Of a stretch of DNA of 64,000 bases, positions 52,305 through 64,000 are shown piece after piece. Location: NCBI GenBank assembly GCA_034401135.1, contig JAWZSP010000007.1, forward strand, positions 3,038,001 through 3,102,000. The letters run 5' to 3'. The first letter of the stretch is position 1. Each line of letters begins with the position of its first letter. A program made the position numbers and the translations under genes. The DNA is from Volutella citrinella (Eukaryota > Ascomycota > Sordariomycetes > Hypocreales > Nectriaceae). A model generated the notes under the pieces. The model did not search any database. It had not been told where the DNA came from and was given only the letters and a program-made list of their open reading frames with translations.

Positions 52305-55300
52305 ATGGTTAGCCTCAAAAGCATCATGAACACCGACGACAACGACGTCAACCTGTCTTCTGGAAACAGACAAGAACAAGACCAGTTCCCCGACTCGTCA
52401 ACCTCCATCTCCACACACCCACACCCCTCCTCCTCATCCACCACCTCCATCTATAACTCATATGGGGACCACTCGACGGCTTCTTCTTCTGCTCATATGA
52501 ACCAGCCTCTCCCCCTCAACCAATCCTCTCGACCTTATATGACCGACCCATCCTCCTCATCCTCAGCCAGCGGCATCATCGAAGGACACCGAACCAACAC
52601 CAGTGATCTCATGGAGTCACCCTTCACCATGCCTGCCACCAACGCCCTCATGAGACCCTTCCCGGGTTCCCTCGGCCCTATCGAGCCTCCCGTCAAGTTG
52701 ACCCCCATCACCAAGAAGATTAGCAAGGCCAAGAAGGGCGTCCCAGTGCACAACTGCGATCAGTGCGAAAAGGTACCGTCGCAACACCTCTGCCCTGCCT
52801 TTCCAATGCTTCTAACACGGCGTCTAGACATTCACCCGCGCTGAGCACCTAAGGTTTGTCGCATGCCTGCACCGCACCCTCACCGCCTTGTATCACTCCC
52901 TAACCGATTGATGCAGGCGACACAAGCTTAGCCACCAGCCTCCCGACCTCGTCTGCCCCATCATGGGGTGCGGTAAGACCTTCCACCGAAAGGATCTACT
53001 CGAGCGCCACCAGCAGCGCCAGTGAGTTGGAGCGGCAACTTTGACAAATAATGCGCTCCCGATAGCTAACCAAGGGATAGTGACCAAGAAGAGAGGCCCG
53101 GCAAGGACTCGAGGCAGACCACCAAGCGACACAGGTCGAGGAGCGCCAGCGTCCAGCGCAGCACCACATATCGCGAGCAGTCTGGCCTGCAAATGCCCGA
53201 AGCTTTTCTCGACGCTCGCCTCTCACACAGCAACGCCTCCCCCGGACCGTCTACAATGGCCCCGGGCACCTGGCAGACCATGCAAAATGTCCCCAATGCC
53301 AACCAGCACCCTTCCTCCTCTCCCAACATGCACGACGGCACCGAAGACTACCCCATGGGAAACGTCGCAGACTACGTCCTGAACCCGACCATGGCTACCG
53401 TGCCCACCACCACTGAGAGCTTCGTGCCCGGTTTCGCGTCACCTCGAGGACTGCCAGAGACGCCGCTTCTGTACATCCCCGACCCCAACATGGCCATGCC
53501 CGACATGACTGGAATCCCCTCCTCTGCCTCTGAGAGTGCCTTCTCCACCCCCTCTGACAGCACCCGTCGGCATCGGTTCCCGGCTCGCGCATCTAGCGGC
53601 GAGTGGAACGTGCCCATTACCTACCAGCCTGTGACGACGGTGGAGGAGAGCTTCGGTATCCCGTTTTCCTACTCGGCCTCACCCCCTCAGCTCTACCCAG
53701 AGGCCTTCCCCGAGGGTCTGGGCATCATCCTACCGGGCTTCACTCAGGAGAACGCTTACTATGAGGCGGACCAGATTACCACTGTTCGTAGCATGTCCCC
53801 TCAACTTGCTATGGCTCAAACGTCTGAAACTTTAGTCTCCGTCCCCACCGCCCCCGCATCTCATCGATTTCCGAACGGAGCAGCATTTTGCGGCAATCCA
53901 CCCGACGATGGGTCTGGTCTACTAGTCGCCCGAGACCTCCCGGTGTCTCTCAGTCGAGCAGTACGCGACGCTATACCCGCCTATCTCGAAGTGTATTGGG
54001 AAAAGGTTCACCCCCTGCGCCCCATCGTTCATAGACCAACTTTCGAGAAGCTGTCGGAGTGCTCCGAACAGCATGTGGAAGTACTGCAGTGTGCCATGGC
54101 TGCAGTAGCCACTCAATTCATGTCTGACAAGGAACATCGCCTAAAAGGCGTGGAACTGCATGACTACGCATGGCACAAATCCAAGCTTGTGAGTCTCTAC
54201 TGATCCAAGAGACTGCCACCTCAATACTCACACTCGCGTCGCAGTTCACACAGTCCAAGGATTGGTCGCCGCCAGTCATGCAAACCATCACCCTTTGCGA
54301 ATACTACGCCAAGTTCCGCGGCAGGAAGAATGAGTCCTACAAGACTTCTTCTCGATTCAGTTCACTCTACCAGAGGGTTAGTCCGTACTGATTTCTCATT
54401 CGTCTGAATCTCACCTTCGATTCTTTCTCTCTCTTTTATTCTTTGGACTCCATTGTCCAAAGTTACCTGATTGCCTGTTTTCCTTGGACCGTCTAACATT
54501 CTATTCACCTTCTTGGACCATTTTCTTCTCTTCACTTCTCTTCTCTTCTACTTTTCTCTTCTCTTTACCTCACTTCAACTGGAAGCGTCGAGCCGTTCTC
54601 TATCCGACAGGATGCTCAGGTTTAATTGCAGGTTTTCGAGTCGCAAAACACATTCGTTCCAATTTCAGCCGAGTCAGACACCGAAGAGAGGTGGCATACT
54701 TGGCTCGAAATGGAAACAAAACGACGAGTGCTGGCTGCGTGCTTCCTCCTGGACGTCCACAGCGCTCGATACCACGAGCAACGACCTCGCGCGGCTGTTG
54801 GACTCGACTACTCTTCACCCCAGGACCTCACCATACCTCTATCCGCTAGCACTTTGCAACTGTGGGAGGCGCCAGACGCTGCCTCTTGGAGCAGATGTGT
54901 GGCGGGGCAGAACCCCACTGCCCTCAACAGCATATCGTTTGAGACCATCACAGCATCAGACATTGCTGCCATGCCGCCTTTCGATGCGGCGATTCTTCTT
55001 GCTGCATATGCATTGGATCTTCCCGCACGTCAAGTCTACGCTCAGCCAGATCCTATTGATGAGTTGCTCCAAGCTGAGATTGGAACATTCACCATGGTAT
55101 CTCTCTTCGGTGGCTCAGCCGTTGCCAACACCTACTTGGCCCTTCACCACACTCCTTTACATTTCCTTCTATCGGTGGCCGGAGATAGTTGGCTCTTCAA
55201 CAAGAAGATCAAGGAACGGAGTGCCTTCATTGAACACCAAAAGAGGCTCAGAAAGTGGCAAGACTCGGACAACGCTGCCATCGCAGTTGTTTTTGCCGCT

Positions 55301-55702
55301 CGAGCCTTGGCTGGATTTCTTGGTCTACCTGCCGCGTCTCAGTTGAAGGACGACGATACCTTGATGGTGGACCGAGAACCAAGCGCGCAATGGGATGACA
55401 TCTCGGACTACTGGGCCATGTATGTTTGTGCTCTAATTTGTTGGGCCTTTGGTCACTCTCCCAGTCGCGCAAAGGCCACAGAGCCATCTCAATCATCGGG
55501 TACAGCCATCCGATGGATCATGGAAGTCTCACAAATGGAACCCGAGGAGGTCGCAAGATATGATCAACGATACGAGGCCCATACTATTGTGGCCCTGGCG
55601 CACAAGGAGTTGGCAGTGGATTGCCTTGGAGGACGAAACCTTCTGTTTGCGGATGCGGTTCGAGTTCTCAAGCAACTTGAACAAGGTGACAATTGGAAAT
55701 GA
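52305..55702 (+). CDS. C2H2 zinc-finger transcription factor with fungal-specific TF domain
   Basis: Six exons (52305-52772, 52828-52853, 52917-53021, 53081-54188, 54245-54376, 54632-55702) give 969 residues. A Ser/Thr-rich N-terminal region precedes two adjacent C2H2 fingers: CDQCEKTFTRAEHLRRHKLSH (from ~151) and CPIMGCGKTFHRKDLLERH with QQRH. Introns cut both fingers. The RAEHLRRH helix resembles those of Adr1 and Msn2, suggesting a GGAG/AGGGG-type site (inference). The second half is the fungal-specific regulatory domain (YLEVYWEKVHPLRPIVHRPT, MQTITLCEYYAKFRGRKNES, WHTWLEMETKRRVLAACFLL). The architecture is Adr1/VerF-like; the target genes are unknown. I start at ATG 52305, because upstream in-frame sequence offers only GTG. 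Intron 5 is 255 nt and very pyrimidine-rich. Confidence 0.88.
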
Positions 55703-58700
55703 TTCAAGATGCATTTTTTTTTTGGCGCTGGGAAAGGATATGGATACACGAGTTTTCTTTCTCAGGACGATTTGCACGATAGGCTGGGAAGGGCGCATTG
55801 GGATCTGTTTATTCATTTCTGTTTTCATTCAATTCTTGGGCCCCGACAGAGGCGGGCGATGGCACGATACATTTACGGAGACTTTTTGGCATACAGGGGG
55901 AGTGCATTAGCATACATCAGATTTGTTTTCGTTTACATTTGTTTTCGTTTATTTCTTCATGCTTCACTATCTAAACTGTTTCGTACATTACGTTTGGCTT
56001 ATTCCCTTCTACTCTTTCTTCCGTCTCGATATAGAAACCTATAGAACAGGGCGTTGGCATACGCACCAGACAACATTGGGCTTTGTCAATAGACACATGT
56101 ATTATCTCAGCATAACTGCAATTTGCATATTTTGAATCTAACTTTCTCTGATGATGCTTGTGACTGGATGAGTTTGAGGAGAGTCGTGCCCCGGATAGAG
56201 CGTCCACGTGCCGGACAAACGATACGTGTGATTGATATAGCGGGGAACTTCTGTTACACTCACATCGAATTACAGAGTCACCTAGACACGGGTCGTGACG
56301 ACTTGCCGGATCAGAGCTCATGATCCAAGGCACAAGGCTGGTTGGCCCTGGAACTCATCACTTGGCACGGATGGGGCTTGGGATTTTCCATCGAGGGCGA
56401 TGTTCGATTGGGGGAACGCCCGAGTCTCGGCTTGTCAGACGGGCACGCACGTAACCGATGGGCGCTGTCCCACATTTGCGCTGGCATTCAAAGTCTATCA
56501 CCACGACGTCATTGCAGGCTCCAGCGTGCCGCATAGTCGGATGCTGGCTCAGCGGAAGATGTCACGGGAAATACGGTTGCAAAGGCATTCCTGTGGTGCG
56601 CATGGACTCTGCATGGCTCCAATTGTCCGGGCAGTCGGGAGCGGTCCAGGCCAGCGAATCCATCGCAGAAGAGTGGAAATTTGGGGAAGCCGAGGACGTG
56701 CCTAGCCCCTATGAGCAGGTGGCTAATCAATTAACGGTTGGCGATGCGGGTGAATCGGCTCCTCCTCCAGGATATCGGATGAGGGAATAAGTCAACGGCG
56801 CAACGGCCCGTTTGGTTCGAGCAAGCGTCGAAACGGAGGAGCTCGGGGCGTACATAGCTGGTTTGATCAACGAGTCAAGCCCAACGCGGAGGAGAAGCGG
56901 TGACGGCGCAGCACTTGGCAGGGGTGCTGTCCGCGGCCAGTTCCCCTAGCTCGTCCGCCCCGCCTGGGGGAAAGACCTACTACGTATTCTGTGAGTGCTA
57001 CGGATACTCGGTGAGGGATTGGAGAGTGGGATGAGTTTTTTCCCCCCTGCTGCGCTGGTGAGCCTACGGAGTAGTTGGCTAGGTGGCATTTTGTGGGCGA
57101 TTAGCTTCTGTGGCGGCGGCGGGCGTGTTGGATGGCTGCATTGCTGACGACGACCAAAGTCCCTGTGGCAGGATGAAAGAGGTTTGCGCCTCGGTAGCAA
57201 GCGATACATTTGGGTGACCAGCGCGAGGATGCCAGTTGGCGAGCAGCAGTGGCGTGTAGCCGTGTCGCCGTGTCTGGATACCATGGCGAGGTTGCAGCCT
57301 CTGAATTCATTGAAACTGCATCACGGCGCGGCGCGATGAGTGAATGAAATGCAAGGTCAGATGTTAGGGCTGGCCTGCGACGACGGACGGCGGACGGTTT
57401 CACCAAAGTCCCGTCCGTCGCTCGTGTTGCAGGACGCCGTCTCGCATGGGATGGGAATCATTGTCGTCGGGCTGCAGTAGAAGCCCGACGCCGACGTTGG
57501 CAGTACCTACCTTGGTACGCTGAGCTCAGCACCAGCACCCTAGTCTACTAATCGCTGGGTTCTGGGTTCTGGGTTCTGATACTTGTTGGGGTGCCACAGT
57601 GTCAGACGGAGGGCAGACGTCTCAATCACGACCACTTGCTGTTCCTGGGAAAGATCCGGGCTGGGGGATCGAAATAGATTGTGCCCCATTGGGCTGACGC
57701 TGTCACTCAGCCGCGAATGGGAGGGCAGGGGGGGGACTCGGGAGGGACATTGTCGTATCGTATCGGCCCCCCAGGGAGCAGGCTGCCCTTGCCTGGCCCT
57801 GGCACACATGAAGCTACGGATAATTAGCAGTAATTATGTTATTGATTATCTGTTGGGCTTCCCCAGCTGGTGAATAGCAGGAGAAGGGGATACAATAGCA
57901 GGGCAGCATGTCAGCCAGCCGAGGTGCCCCGTTGTTTTGTGTGCTGTTCGTCCCGTTGGATGTACACCGTATGGATTGCAGACCGCAGAGTAGCACCGAC
58001 AAGGCCCGAGTACCAGTGGGCTGGACCTGGGCTGGATCATGGATGGGCATGGTGCTGATTAGACGGCGGAATCGCGGAGGGCGGGACCTGGGGCTCACGG
58101 AGCAGCTTGCGTTGGCGCGGCCGTCAGACCGTGTTGGGAGAGACGGAGCTGAGGCTAGCACGCAGCGAGTAGGTCATTAAAAGCATCTCGGAAGTCCGGC
58201 CAGGAGAGCAGCAGACAGACCAGAACCGTCCGTTCCATCATCCCTTCTGCTCGTCGTCCCGAGGCAAGCCTCTTTCTGCTTCAAGAAGCGTTGAGCGGCC
58301 ACCACCCCTTTCTCCTCGCTCTCCGACTCTTCCGTCCCTCCGCCCTCCGTCCTCCGTCCTCTGTTACCGTCTAATAATTCTAGTCGGCGGCGCGCCTCAT
58401 CCCATTTCGGTTCTCCTGGGCCCCCTCCCCCTTAACTTTATAGATATTGGCCGAGGGCCTTGTGTTGTCTACCCGTGGTCCCCCATGCGGTCGACCTGAT
58501 TCAATTCCTCCGTCACTACTCCGTACAGCTTTCACGGCTCTGCCCGGCTGTTTGGTCTGCTGCGAGTTGGCGATTCGACAACGACGACGACATCCAGAAC
58601 GACGTGCCCCACGCGCGGCACCACCACCACGACGCACCCACTCACACTACGGAGCCAAGAGCAAAGGGGCCCGCTGCTGCGCTTGCTCCCGTGCCGCCCA

Positions 58701-60223
58701 GCCCACACCGGATCTCACGGCGCACGACTGGACGCAGCACCAAGGTCTTGGCCGTGGCTTGGCCCTCTGCGTTGACGTTTTGACGCGCACGACAATCCGA
58801 TACCACTGCAGAGTGCAGAGTCGAATGCCGAAGGGAGGGAGCCAACGCCCGAGAGAGTGAGAGCGAGTGTGAGCGAGTAGGAGCGAGAAAGAGCGAGGTG
58901 TGTTTTGCATGTGCACGGCCGACCTGTCTTCAGCGCACTGCATCATCCCCCCATTGTGTACCTTGGGGGACCGAATCTGCTCCCCCGTATCTGTTACTCG
59001 GGCCGTCTACAGCTGGGACCAAGGAGCCGGACACGGGCAATCAATCGACCTTGATTACAAGCTACATCAAGGCAATTTCTGACGGGCGCAATCTTACACC
59101 TTGCCTGGCAAAGGTAATTAGCACGGAGCAAGCACCGTTGCTTTTTTGGGCTTCGTTGGTGCTCAGCTGGGGCTGAGACAGAGAGCCAGCGAGGCAGACC
59201 GCATCATCAGCCCTTGGATTCGCAACCGAAAACGAAACGTCGTGCCCGCTTCACCCCCACACGCCTGTCCGTTGATTTGGGAATCCTGGGACGCCGGCAC
59301 ACACACGCGGCGGGCGAGCACTTTCATGCGCAACGCGACGGAGAGAGAAGGAGCAGTAGCAGAATAAGATAACTGGGCCTTCCCCCCCCCCGACGACGGG
59401 CTTGGGACTCCTCCGACATCCCGCCCTGCTGCTGGTACCTTATCCATCGCGAATTAAGTCACCTCGACGCAAGTGGAGGTAACAATTGTGCGCCGCGCCC
59501 CTAATAGCCCGCAGAACCATAGCGGCGACACTTTTAGTACTCGCCCCGGTGGAATTTGGCTTGACGTTTACAAGGGCCAGCCACCGCCGCCACCAGAGGT
59601 ACCTCTGTGGTTCGAGACTGTAAGTCCGCTACGTCGCTCCCCAAAGCTCCCCGCGCGATCCAATCGCAGGCCGTGGCGATCGCCCCAGACAGAGAAAATC
59701 CAACCTTGGAACCTTGGATCCCCTAAGGTACTACCGAATCCGTCTGCACCGGCACGCTCTGCTTGCTACGTGCTGCGTGTAGAACGGTCGAGGGCTCTCT
59801 CCCGCAGCTGGGCCTGAAACCCCAAGCCGGGCCAGGATAGCCAGCCAGGACCTCTCGTTGGCCGCAGACCGAAACGCCTGGTTCCATGAGGATTGCTGAC
59901 ACTCCTTGGTCGTTAGATTCAGTGGCTTTGAAAAGGGGCCTTTTGCGAACGGAGGTAGTCTGAGTGTACCCGCAGCACAGCATCACAGCTCCAGGGCTGT
60001 CCCCGTAGGTGACCTCTGTTGGCACAGCCGCATATCTGCGCAGCCCGTGCAGGGGAGCAGTTGAGTTCTGGGAGTGCCAAGTGCGCGCCAAGCCCCTCCT
60101 CCCCCGCTGGTGGGTGTGTGAGTTTGTGAGTGTGTATGCCCCGCCACAGGGAGCTCGCAGCGTCACCAGGTGCCCCCATCGATCGATTACCACCACCGCC
60201 TCAGCGGCCCCAGAAGGCCCGTC
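55703..60223. other. 4.5-kb gene-free region upstream of psd2
   Basis: It holds the 3' UTR of the transcription factor (T-rich run at 55713-55721) and the psd2 upstream region. Short repeats are GGGTTCT x3 (57555-57578) and a GAGCGAG-type purine repeat (58850-58898). C/T-rich tracts at 58250-58380 resemble fungal initiator regions. Frames such as 58447-58860 and 59723-60310 are not convincing genes. Confidence 0.55.
58850..58898 (+). repeat. Degenerate GAGCGAG purine repeat
   Basis: About six units of the GAGAGAG/GTGAGCGA/GAGCGAG type in a polypurine strand within the psd2 upstream region. A possible leader element or a simple repeat. Confidence 0.65.
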
Positions 60224-63200
60224 ATGGCGCGCATCATCCTGTCCCGCCTCAGGTCGTCGTCGTCCTTCTCCTCCTCCTCCAACAACCTCCACAGCCGAAA
60301 CGATAGCCACATGCGCTCTTCAAAGACGGACAGCGTGAGCCCCTCGCGGGACGCCGGCAATGGCTTGGCTCTGCGCGTGTCCATCCTCAAGGTGAGCTCT
60401 CTTTTCCTACCCGTCATGGGCATGCTCGTCCGCGAAGCTCCCCGCCTGCTGGCCCGCGGCATGCTTCAGGTGCCCCGACCAGCCACGCTGACCTCTACTT
60501 TCTTGTCGAACAGGGACGAAATCTCGCCGCAAAGGACCGCAATGGCCTCTCCGACCCCGTACGTCTGCGCTGCCCTCCTCTACCCCCTCCCCGATGCTGT
60601 TCTCCCGCCCGCATCCAAGAACCGTGGGTTGTTCCGCGCTGACCTCTGTCCCACCGCCTCCAGTACCTCGTGGTGTCCCTTGGCGACTCCCGCGTTGTCA
60701 CACAAGACATCCCCAAGACGCTCAATCCAGAATGGAATGTCATCGAGCAGATGCCCATAAGCTCGGTCCAGAACCTCGTCATTGACGTCATCTGCTGGGA
60801 CAAGGATCGCTTTGGCAAGGACTACATGGGCGAATTCGACCTCGCCCTCGAGGAAATCTTCCAGAATGAACAGGCCGAGCAGGAACCCAAGTGGTACTCC
60901 CTCAAGAGCAAACGTCCCGGCAAGAAGACGGGCGTTGTCTCTGGCGAGGTGCAGCTGCAATTCACCCTCATCGACACATCTAACCCTTCTGCCACCAACG
61001 AGCAGATTGTGGGCAAATTCCTTGCCCTTGTCGGCACTGTTACTGTTGGCTCCTCTCGAAACATCACTCCGTCCATGACGCCCAATCTGGCACCCACCCG
61101 TATTCCGCGCTCCGTTCCAGCCTCTGGTTCCCAGAGCGGGTCTCAAGAGGACGAGGAGGACGAGGAGGATGAAGACGAAGATGAAGAGGACGAGGACCCC
61201 ACCAAGCCCGAGACGGCCGAGAAGCGCCGCCGACGGCTCAGAATCCGAGGGCTCAAGAAGCGACGCCGCGAAAATGCGTATGCCTTTGCTGGTTCCGGCT
61301 CTGGTGTTGTCGGCATCATCTTCCTCGAAGTCATCAAGATTACCGATCTACCTCCCGAGTCCAACTTGACCCGCACGAGCTTCGACATGGATCCCTTTGT
61401 CGTGGCGTCTCTGGGAAAGAAGACCTACCGAACCCGTCGTGTTCGACACAACCTCAACCCTGTGTACAACGAGAAGATGCTGTTCCACATTCAAGGGCAC
61501 GAGCAACAGTACTCGTTTGCCTTTACCGTCATCGATCATGACAAGTACTCGGGCAATGACTTCATTGCATCCTGTAGCCTCCCCGTAAAGCAGCTCATTG
61601 AGAAAGCACCCAAGGCCGACCCTGAGACCGGCCTCTACGCTTTGAAGCCACCAGATGTCCATGACTCGGATCCCAAGTCCAAGTCCCGCCTGAAGAAGCT
61701 TGGGGTCTCCCGATCCTCTTCGTCGCAGAGCCTTAGTAAGATGATCCGACCTGGTATGACCAAGAACGCCTCTTCTACCAGCACGACGACTGCCGACCCG
61801 GTCCAGGCTGCAGCCAAGGCCGGCCTTCTTGCACCTGCCGATCCCAATTCCCCCCCATCAGAATCTCCGGAGCAACCCGCCGACGGCGATGATAACGACT
61901 TCAGCAACTTTGTGGTTCCCCTGAAGATGAAGAACATGGAAAAGTGGGAGAGCAAGCACAGCCCCGTCCTCTATCTCCGGGCCAAGTACATGCCCTACTC
62001 GGCCCTTCGGCAGCAGTTCTGGCGCGCCATGCTCTGCCAGTACGACGCCGATAACAGCGGCGAGATCAGCCGAGTAGAGCTCACTACCATGCTGGACTCT
62101 CTTGGTTCTACGCTGAGCGAGACGACCATCGACACTCTGTTCAAGCGTTTCCCGCATCGCGGAGCTGATAACGAAGACACATGGGAGCTCACTATGGATG
62201 AAGCTGTTATCTGCCTCGAAGAGCTCCTCGAAGCGAAGAGCAAGCCTGCCAATCTCACCGAAAAGCTCAAGGGTATTGTCCCTGACATGAAGAACCTCCT
62301 CAGTGTCCCAGGAAAGGGATCCGACACTGGGCAGTCCAACTCAGAGACCTCTAGCGTGCTCGACTTGGACGTCACGTCGGCCACCCAGACATCCGGCTCG
62401 ACCCTCAACGTCCCTGGCATTAGCACGCCTACTGGAGAGGAGAGCAACTCGTTGGACAAGGATGACAGCTCCGATGACCGTGGGGAAGAACACGTGGTCG
62501 AGATCCGGGAATGCCCAATCTGCCATCAGCCCCGATTGAACAAGCGAAAGGACGCCGATATCATCACGCATATTGCGACTTGCGCGAGCCAGGATTGGCG
62601 ACAGGTCAACGACGTCATTGTGGGAGGATTTGTCACGGCCAGCCAGGCTCAGCGAAAGTGGTACTCCAAGGTTATCACCAAGATTTCCTACGGTGGATAT
62701 AAGCTCGGCGCCAACTCTGCCAACATCCTGGTGCAGGACCGCCTGACAGGCCAGATCAACGAAGAGAAGATGAGCGTCTACGTGCGTTTGGGTATCCGAC
62801 TCCTCTACAAGGGTCTCAAGTCCCGAGACATGGAGAACAAGCGAAGTAAGTAAAACAGATCAAGCTCAATGCATGGCTCAGCTACTAATTCCGCGGTTAG
62901 TTCGCAAGGTGCTCAAGAACCTCAGCATCAAGCAGGGCAAGAAGTTTGACGACCCTGCCTCCAAGGACGAGATTGAGAAGTTTATCGAGTTTCACGGTCT
63001 CGACATGTCTGAAGTGCTCCTACCTCTGGACGAGTTCAAGAACTTCAACGAGTTCTTCTACCGTGCTCTGAAGCCAGGAGCCCGCCCATGCTCCGCCCCT
63101 GAGAACCCGCGTATTATTGTGTCGCCTGCCGACTGTCGCAGTGTTGTCTTCAACAACATCTCGCAGGCTACCAAGATCTGGGTCAAGGGCCGCGAGTTCA

Positions 63201-63936
63201 ACATGAAGCGACTGCTCGGCGACGCCTACCCCGAAGATGCCTCGCGCTACGAGGGTGGAGCGCTTGGTGTGTTCCGACTGGCACCCCAAGACTACCATCG
63301 ATTCCACATCCCCGTCGATGGCGTCATGGGCGAGCCCAAGACTATCGAGGGCGAGTACTACACTGTGAACCCAATGGCCATCCGATCTGCCCTGGATGTG
63401 TACGGCGAGAACGTGAGAATTATTGTCCCCATCGACAGCGACCAGTTTGGCCGTGTCATGGTTATCTGCGTTGGCGCCATGATGGTGGGCAGCACTGTCA
63501 TCACCCGCAAGGGTGGAGAGCGCGTCGAGCGTGCGGAGGAGCTTGGCTACTTCAAGTTTGGCGGTAGCACGGTGTTGCTGCTTTTCGAGCCTGGTCGCAT
63601 GGTGTACGACGATGATCTGGCGGACAACTCTAGCACAGCCCTCGAGACTTTGGTAAGACCCCCCAACTCGCTGAGAATCAATATGGAATGGATGCTAATA
63701 ACTATGGTCAGGTTCGGGTTGGAATGTCCATCGGACATGCACCGGATGTGCCCCAATATGCGCCAGACTCGCGCAAGAACGAGGAGGATGTTACAGAGGC
63801 TGAGAAGCGTGCAGCCAAGCGTCGCATCCAGGGCAGTGTCGTGCTCCAAGACTCGCCTGACGGTAGTGGCGACGATAGTCAGCCCAAGCCGATCCGGAAG
63901 CCTACTATCAACACCCTGGCAGCGTCGGCGATGTAG
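60224..63936 (+). CDS. psd2: Phosphatidylserine decarboxylase, C2-domain (Psd2) type
   Basis: It makes phosphatidylethanolamine from phosphatidylserine in Golgi/endosomal membranes. Exons 60224-60391, 60514-60558, 60664-62845, 62901-63652 and 63712-63936 give 1123 residues. A first C2 domain (LRVSILKGRNLAAKDRNGLSDPYLVVSLG in outline, then KTLNPEWN) is followed by a Glu/Asp run (about 61150-61200) and a basic RRRRLRIRGLKKRRREN patch. A second C2 domain comes next (FDMDPFVVASLGKKTYRTR). An EF-hand (DADNSGEISRVEL) and a C2HC-like motif (CPICHQ, then HIATC) follow. The decarboxylase domain ends with FKFGGSTVLLLFEPG, where the GGST serine (about residue 1021) becomes the pyruvoyl group after self-cleavage. 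No N-terminal mitochondrial presequence is needed, fitting Psd2 rather than Psd1. Confidence 0.95.
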
Positions 63937-64000
63937 AGAGGGGGGGGAACTGGGGGCGAGCCGCTCAGGAATCCATTATAGAGGACGCTTGGAACACAAC

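Overview
The window is nuclear DNA of a filamentous ascomycete, most likely a Sordariomycete and probably Hypocreales. It has 15 protein genes carrying short spliceosomal introns (mostly 48-125 nt, GTRAGT-type donors, CTAAC/CTGAC branch points, YAG acceptors). Homologues are typically fungal: ergosterol synthesis, eIF3i, ISWI, Rsp5, Hrp1, a GT90 glycosyltransferase and a C2H2 regulator with a fungal-specific domain. I saw no tRNA, rRNA, CRISPR array, intact transposon, or AT-rich RIP-type block. Exon models were built by hand. All complete multi-exon models sum to a whole number of codons and restore conserved family sequence across every junction.

Layout from left to right: 3' part of the V-ATPase proteolipid gene vma3 (+); erg4, the last enzyme of ergosterol synthesis (-); a 3.5-kb gap with six copies of a conserved ~20-bp box; ade3, trifunctional C1-tetrahydrofolate synthase (-); tif34/eIF3i (+); the ISWI remodeller (-); a HAPSTR1-like protein (+); a nuclear poly(A)-binding protein (+); the HECT ligase rsp5 (+); complex I subunit PSST (-); a GT90/CAP10 glycosyltransferase (+); Rab GAP gyp1 (-); RNA-binding protein hrp1 (+); CTP:phosphocholine cytidylyltransferase pct1 (+); a C2H2 transcription factor (+); and phosphatidylserine decarboxylase psd2 (+), ending at 63936.

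Most genes are housekeeping and do not form a pathway cluster. Three act on membrane lipids (erg4, pct1, psd2) but are unlinked neighbours with separate promoters. Gene spacing is uneven. The first 28 kb is fairly dense, whereas 28.7-33.4, 45.4-52.3 and 55.7-60.2 kb are long gene-free stretches, the last two lying upstream of the transcription factor and psd2.

The most unusual signals are: the box array at 4914-5837 between ade3 and erg4, which contains TATACGAA and could be regulatory, a structured RNA or a decayed coding repeat; a cluster of TGA(G/C)TCA sites between ade3 and tif34; an untranslated-looking but mitochondrial-presequence-like frame directly upstream of the ade3 ATG; an rsp5 intron that splits the catalytic Cys codon so that retention would give a dead ligase; very small exons (10, 16, 20 and 21 nt) in gyp1, rsp5 and ade3; and a 1.2-kb intron in hrp1.
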